Assembly (NCBI RefSeq): GCF_900199205.1 | Contig: NZ_OBMJ01000003.1 | Span: 186,001 to 250,000, forward strand | From: Streptomyces sp. 1331.2 | GTDB lineage: Bacteria > Actinomycetota > Actinomycetes > Streptomycetales > Streptomycetaceae | Length of the DNA: 64,000 nt | Reading direction: 5' to 3' | Shown here: positions 60,612 through 64,000 of the stretch, piece after piece | How the letters are laid out: the number at the start of each line of letters is the position of its first letter | How positions within the stretch are numbered: position 1 is the stretch's first letter | The notes under the pieces: model-generated | Databases searched by the model: none | Seen by the model: only the letters and a program-made list of their open reading frames with translations | Told to the model about the DNA's origin: nothing | Translations under genes and position numbers: made by a program

Positions 60612-61250
60612 TCAGAGCCCCATCCGTCGGTGCGAGGCGGCCGGGCGGATGTCGGTGAGCGACTCCACGACGCGGTCCACGATGCCGTACTCCCTGGCCT
60701 GTTCGGCCGTGAACCAGCGGTCCCGGTCGCCGTCGCGCGCGATGGTCTCCTCGCTCTGCCCGGTGTGCTCGGCGGTGATCCGCTCGATGGACTTCTTGGT
60801 GAACTGCAGGTTCTCCGCCTGGATCTCGATGTCCGCGGCGGAGCCGCCGATGCCCGCCGAGGGCTGGTGCATCATGATCCGCGCGTTCGGCAGCGCGAAC
60901 CGCTTGCCGGGTGCCCCGACCGTGAGCAGGAACTGGCCCATGCTGGCGGCGAAGCCCATCGCCAGGGTCGAGACGTCGTTCGGGATGAGCCGCATGGTGT
61001 CGTAGATGGCGAGGCCCGCGGTGACCGACCCGCCGGGGCTGTTGATGTACAGGCTGATGTCGCTGCGCGGGTCCTCCACGGACAGCAGCAGCAGCTGCGC
61101 GCACACGCGGTTGGCCGACACGTCGTCGACCTGCGTGCCGAGCAGGACGATCCGCCGGGCGAGCAGCTGCGCGGCGAGGTGGTCGTCGAAGCGGCTGGGC
61201 GCCGTGTCGCCCTCCTCCGCGCGGGGCGCGAGCGTGGTGAACGGAGTCAT
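60612..61250 (-). CDS. clpP: ClpP protease subunit, catalytically complete
   Basis: Protein of 212 residues. Ser in MGFAASMGQFLL, His in RIMMHQPSAGIGG, Asp in ARDGDRDRWFTA. NSPGGSVTAG and the helix E region are present. Short N-terminal extension (FTTLAPRAEEGDTAPSRFDD). ATG 61250 has AAGGAG six bases upstream. It is the first gene of the two-clpP operon and the probable active half of a mixed ClpP complex. This pair is the additional streptomycete clpP set controlled by PopR, not the main clpP1-clpP2, given the PopR-like neighbour. Confidence 0.92.
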   Translation of the reverse strand: MTPFTTLAPRAEEGDTAPSRFDDHLAAQLLARRIVLLGTQVDDVSANRVCAQLLLLSVEDPRSDISLYINSPGGSVTAGLAIYDTMRLIPNDVSTLAMGFAASMGQFLLTVGAPGKRFALPNARIMMHQPSAGIGGSAADIEIQAENLQFTKKSIERITAEHTGQSEETIARDGDRDRWFTAEQAREYGIVDRVVESLTDIRPAASHRRMGL

Positions 61251-61331
61251 CGGGTCTCCTTGTCGAGGCCGGGAGGCGGGTGTGCCCTCGCCCTCCACTC
61301 TCGACCCGGCGGGGCCCGCCGATGCGGTATC

Positions 61332-61362
61332 TCTGCCCGCCGCAGATTCGCCACGGGCAGAG
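61332..61362 (-). promoter_or_regulatory. Candidate PopR operator upstream of the clpP pair
   Basis: TCTGC-CCGCC-GCAGA is a perfect 5-bp-arm palindrome at 61332-61346, and a further half site GGGCAGAG follows at 61355-61362, making CTCTGCCCG/CGGGCAGAG arms 14 nt apart. It lies 82-112 nt upstream of the first clpP start, a suitable position for activator binding. Confidence 0.65.
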
Positions 61363-61498
61363 CCCGGACGGGGCTACCCCCGGGCGCGTCCGGCCGCGTC
61401 GGCCCGCGTTCGGGCGGGGGCTGTGCGTACGGTCGACGCCATCGCCACCCGAACAGCGGTCGGCGGAACCACCCCTCCGTCGAAGGAGACCGGCAGCC

Positions 61499-63016
61499 GT
61501 GCAACGCAAGTGGTGGACGCTCCTCGCCGTCTCGGTCGCGACGTTCATGCTGCTGCTCGACATCACGGTGGTCAACGTCGCCCTGCCCTCCATCCGCAAG
61601 GACCTGGGGGCAAGCTTCACCGACCTGCAGTGGGTGTTCGACGCCTACGCCCTCTCGCTCGCCACCCTGGTGCTGACGGCCGGTTCGCTGGCCGACCGGC
61701 TCGGGAGGCGCCGGACCTTCGCCGCCGGGCTGGTGATCTTCTCCGGTGCCTCGCTGCTCTGCGCGCTGGCGCCGAACCCGGTGTTCCTCAACGTGTCCCG
61801 CGCGGTGCAGGGCGTCGGCGGCGCGGTGATGTTCGCCGTCTCGCTGGCCCTGGTCGCCCAGGAGTTCCCGCCCGGCCGCGAGCGCGGCACGGCGATGGGC
61901 GTCTACGGGGCGACGATCGGGGTGGCCGTCGCGGTCGGGCCGCTGGTGGGCGGGGCGCTGACCAGTTCGCTCGGCTGGGAGTGGATCTTCTACCTCAACG
62001 TGCCGATCGGCGCCGCGGCCCTGGCCGTCACCCTCCTCAAGCTGGCGGAGAGCCGCGACCCGAACGCCACCCGGATCGACTGGGCCGGGGTCGCAGCCTT
62101 CAGCAGCGGCCTCTTCCTGCTCGTCCTCGCGCTGGTGCGGGGCAACACCGAGGGCTGGGGCAGCGCGCTGATCGTGGGTCTGTTCGTCGCCGCGGGCGCC
62201 CTGCTCGTCGTCTTCGTGCTGGTCGAACGGCGCGTCCCCGAGCCGATGCTGCCGCTCGGGCTGTTCCGCCGGCACGCCTTCACCGGGGTGCAGCTGGCCG
62301 CGTTCGCCGTCTCCAGCTCGCTGTTCGCCCTCTTCCTCTACCTGACGCTGTACCTGCAGAACTACCTCGGGCTGTCCCCGTTCGCGGCCGGCGTGCGCTA
62401 CCTGCCGATCACCGTGCTCAGCTTCGTCGTGGCGCCGGTGGCCGGGGCGCTGCTCTCCCGGGTGCCGGCCCGGCTGATGCTCTGCGTCGGCCTGGTCGCG
62501 GTCGGCGCGGGCCTGCTGTTGATGGGCGACATCCAGCCCGAGGACACCTGGACCGGGCTGCTGGCCGGCTTCTTGGTCGGCGGCGCGGGCGTCGGCCTGA
62601 TCAACCCGGTGATCGCCGACGTCGCGGTGAGCGTGGTACCCAAGGAGAAGAGCGGCATGGCGGCCGGCATCAACGACACCTTCCGGCAGGTCGGCATCGC
62701 GGTGGGCATCGCCGTCTGGGGCGCGATCTTCGTCGGCCGGGGCTCCCACAAGGTGCGCGAACTGGCCGCCGGCACCCCGATCGCGGAGGGCCCCCACCCG
62801 CGCGAACTGATCGAGGCCTCCTCCTCCGGCAGCCTCCCGCAGGCCCTGCAGGCACTCCCCGCACCGGCCCGCGAGGCAGCCGAGGCTGCAGCCCGGGCGG
62901 GCTTCCTCGACGGGCTCAACATCGTGCTGCTGCTCGGCGGGTTGGTCAGCCTGGTCGGCGCGGGCCTCGCGCTCTGGCTGGTCCGGGAGGACCAGATCGA
63001 CCGCCGCGAGGCGTAG
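61499..63016 (+). CDS. DHA2-family MFS drug exporter (EmrB/QacA type)
   Basis: Transporter of 505 residues with 14 hydrophobic helices. Motif D1 near the N-terminus is LLLDITVVNVALPSIRKDLG, motif A is GSLADRLGRRRTF, and motif C appears as VAVAVGPLVGGAL. A periplasmic loop lies between the last helices (GSHKVRELAAGTP region). Start GTG 61499 with GAAGGAG. Divergent from the clpP operon across about 250 nt containing the candidate PopR site. Substrate unknown; likely toxic compounds. Confidence 0.92.
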   Translation: MQRKWWTLLAVSVATFMLLLDITVVNVALPSIRKDLGASFTDLQWVFDAYALSLATLVLTAGSLADRLGRRRTFAAGLVIFSGASLLCALAPNPVFLNVSRAVQGVGGAVMFAVSLALVAQEFPPGRERGTAMGVYGATIGVAVAVGPLVGGALTSSLGWEWIFYLNVPIGAAALAVTLLKLAESRDPNATRIDWAGVAAFSSGLFLLVLALVRGNTEGWGSALIVGLFVAAGALLVVFVLVERRVPEPMLPLGLFRRHAFTGVQLAAFAVSSSLFALFLYLTLYLQNYLGLSPFAAGVRYLPITVLSFVVAPVAGALLSRVPARLMLCVGLVAVGAGLLLMGDIQPEDTWTGLLAGFLVGGAGVGLINPVIADVAVSVVPKEKSGMAAGINDTFRQVGIAVGIAVWGAIFVGRGSHKVRELAAGTPIAEGPHPRELIEASSSGSLPQALQALPAPAREAAEAAARAGFLDGLNIVLLLGGLVSLVGAGLALWLVREDQIDRREA

Positions 63017-63043
63017 CACTCCCGGCGCCCGACCCGGATCCGT

Positions 63044-63074
63044 TTGACCTTGACACGGTGACAAGCCCTTCACT
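63044..63074 (+). promoter_or_regulatory. MerR-type promoter with 19-bp spacer
   Basis: TTGACC (63044-63049) and TTCACT (63069-63074) are separated by 19 bp, the over-long spacing used by MerR regulators. The spacer contains the near-palindrome CTTGACAC-G-GTGACAAG. The downstream unit ends in a merR gene, so self-regulation is likely. Confidence 0.75.
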
Positions 63075-63095
63075 GTGGCCGAGGAGGTGGTCCCC

Positions 63096-63809
63096 ATGAC
63101 CAGGTCGGCAGAGGGCACGAGCACAGGCACGGACGCGACCGCAAGCACGGACGCCAGGACGGGCACGACGGGGGCGATTCGGGCGCTGGGACACGACGAC
63201 CCATCGGTGCGGCTGAAGGCGGCGCTGGCAGTCGGCACGAACCCGGACCCCGCGTCGGTGCGCCCGCTCGTCGGGCGGTGCGCGGTCGAACCCGACTTCC
63301 ACGTCCGCGAGATGCTCACCTGGGCGCTCACCCGCCACCCGGCGGCGCTGACGGTGCCGCCGCTGCTCGACGAGGTCCGCGCGGAGCAGGCGCAGGCCCG
63401 GAGCCAGGCGCTGCACACGCTCTCCAAGATCGGCGACCGGCGGGCGTGGCCCGCGGTCACGCCGGCCCTGCTGGCCGACGCCGACGAGGAGGTGGCCCGC
63501 AGCGCCTGGCGGGCGGCGGTCGTGCTCGTCCCCGACGGGGCGGAGCACGGCTTGGCCGTACTGTTGGCGACGCAGCTCGGACGCGGCGGTCGCGAGACGC
63601 AGTTGAGCCTCAGCCGGGCACTGATCTCGCTCGGGGAGGCGGTGGTGCCGGTGCTGGGCACCGCGACGGCGGACCCCGACCTGCGGGTGCGCGCGCACGC
63701 GATCGCCACCGAACGGCTGTGGCGCGACCCGGATGCCGGATTCGAGTTCGCAGTCGAGGAGGCGAAGCGCATCGCGGTCCTCGGCCCGGACGACCAGGAG
63801 GGGCGGTAG
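63096..63809 (+). CDS. HEAT-repeat protein
   Basis: Protein of 237 residues after a Thr/Ala-rich lead, with five or so HEAT repeats: IRALGHDDPSVRLKAALAVG, PLVGRCAVEPDFHVREMLTW, LLDEVRAEQAQARSQALHTL and LLADADEEVARSAWRAAVVL. Such alpha-solenoids bind partner proteins. ATG 63096 has GAGGAGG nine bases before; the GTG 63075 form is less likely. The merR gene follows by three nt and both share the 19-bp-spacer promoter, so this protein is part of what the MerR regulator senses or controls. Confidence 0.85.
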   Translation: MTRSAEGTSTGTDATASTDARTGTTGAIRALGHDDPSVRLKAALAVGTNPDPASVRPLVGRCAVEPDFHVREMLTWALTRHPAALTVPPLLDEVRAEQAQARSQALHTLSKIGDRRAWPAVTPALLADADEEVARSAWRAAVVLVPDGAEHGLAVLLATQLGRGGRETQLSLSRALISLGEAVVPVLGTATADPDLRVRAHAIATERLWRDPDAGFEFAVEEAKRIAVLGPDDQEGR

Positions 63810-63812
63810 GCA

Positions 63813-64000
63813 GTGTTGATCGGCGAGGTGGCGCAGCGGTCCGGGGTCAGTGCCCGCATGCTCAGGCACTACGAATCGCTCGGGCTGGTGCGGCCCTCGG
63901 GCCGGACCGGCACCGGCTACCGGGAGTACTCCGAGGAGAACATCCGGCGGATCTTCCACATCGAGAGCCTGCGGTCGCTGGGCCTGTCGCTGGGCGACGT
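63813..64000 (+). CDS. MerR-family regulator (3' end off the window)
   Basis: N-terminal 62 residues: VLIGEVAQRSGVSARMLRHY, ESLGLVRPSGRTGTGYREYS, then EENIRRIFHIESLRSLGLSL. The HTH and wing of MerR are complete to the window edge; the effector domain is outside. GTG 63813 is three nt after the HEAT gene stop. The effector cannot be known from this fragment. Confidence 0.92.
   Translation, partial: MLIGEVAQRSGVSARMLRHYESLGLVRPSGRTGTGYREYSEENIRRIFHIESLRSLGLSLGD

Overview
The window is high-GC actinomycete DNA. ECF42-type sigma factor plus DGPF protein, a HelR-like helicase, a second clpP pair with a PopR-like regulator, a DUF2637 protein, GTG/TTG starts and long GC-rich inverted-repeat terminators all point to Streptomycetaceae (Streptomyces or Kitasatospora). 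This is an inference from gene content only.

Region 1 (1-4.9 kb): an ABC exporter (FtsX-like permease and ATPase) and a two-component system on the minus strand, then a lipoprotein on the plus strand. Region 2 (5-16 kb): a minus-strand set with a stand-alone ketosynthase, a six-domain reducing type I polyketide synthase (KS-AT-DH-ER-KR-ACP, mycocerosic-acid-synthase-like), an ATP-binding anti-sigma-like protein overlapping its stop codon, an IS21 IstA-like protein and an unknown partner. The PKS is broken by two single-base losses in G/C runs. A similar slip seems to hide the start of the ABC ATPase, so base-calling error is more likely than decay.

Region 3 (16-35 kb) is accessory DNA. It has long gene-poor gaps, lower-GC patches, a MITE-like element, dnaB and ISL3 remnants, a second IstA-like protein, and four IPT/TIG-repeat proteins (2, 6 and 3 domains, and a YVTN propeller plus 3) with no signal peptide. 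A conserved element of about 50 nt occurs four times here, upstream of two of the IPT/TIG genes and one unknown gene, with one orphan copy.

Region 4 (35.8-49 kb) is metabolic and regulatory: a D-threonine aldolase/D-serine dehydratase-like enzyme, an NCS2 permease and an arylsulfotransferase-like protein opposite an XRE-cupin regulator; a GlxA-type regulator opposite a quinone oxidoreductase; a DUF1326/DUF2182 pair; an ECF42 sigma/DGPF pair; and a membrane protein with two zinc-ribbon proteins.

Region 5 (49.4-64 kb): the most unusual set is an ArsR-like regulator divergent from an MFS exporter, a 22-residue Ala-rich ORF overlapping the MFS stop, then an alanyl-tRNA synthetase reduced to its aminoacylation half. 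After it come HelR, a MarR-controlled alpha/beta hydrolase, two MarR half-genes joined back to back, a nucleotidyltransferase, a PopR-like regulator facing two clpP genes (one without the catalytic His), a DHA2 exporter, and a HEAT-repeat protein with a MerR regulator behind a 19-bp-spacer promoter.
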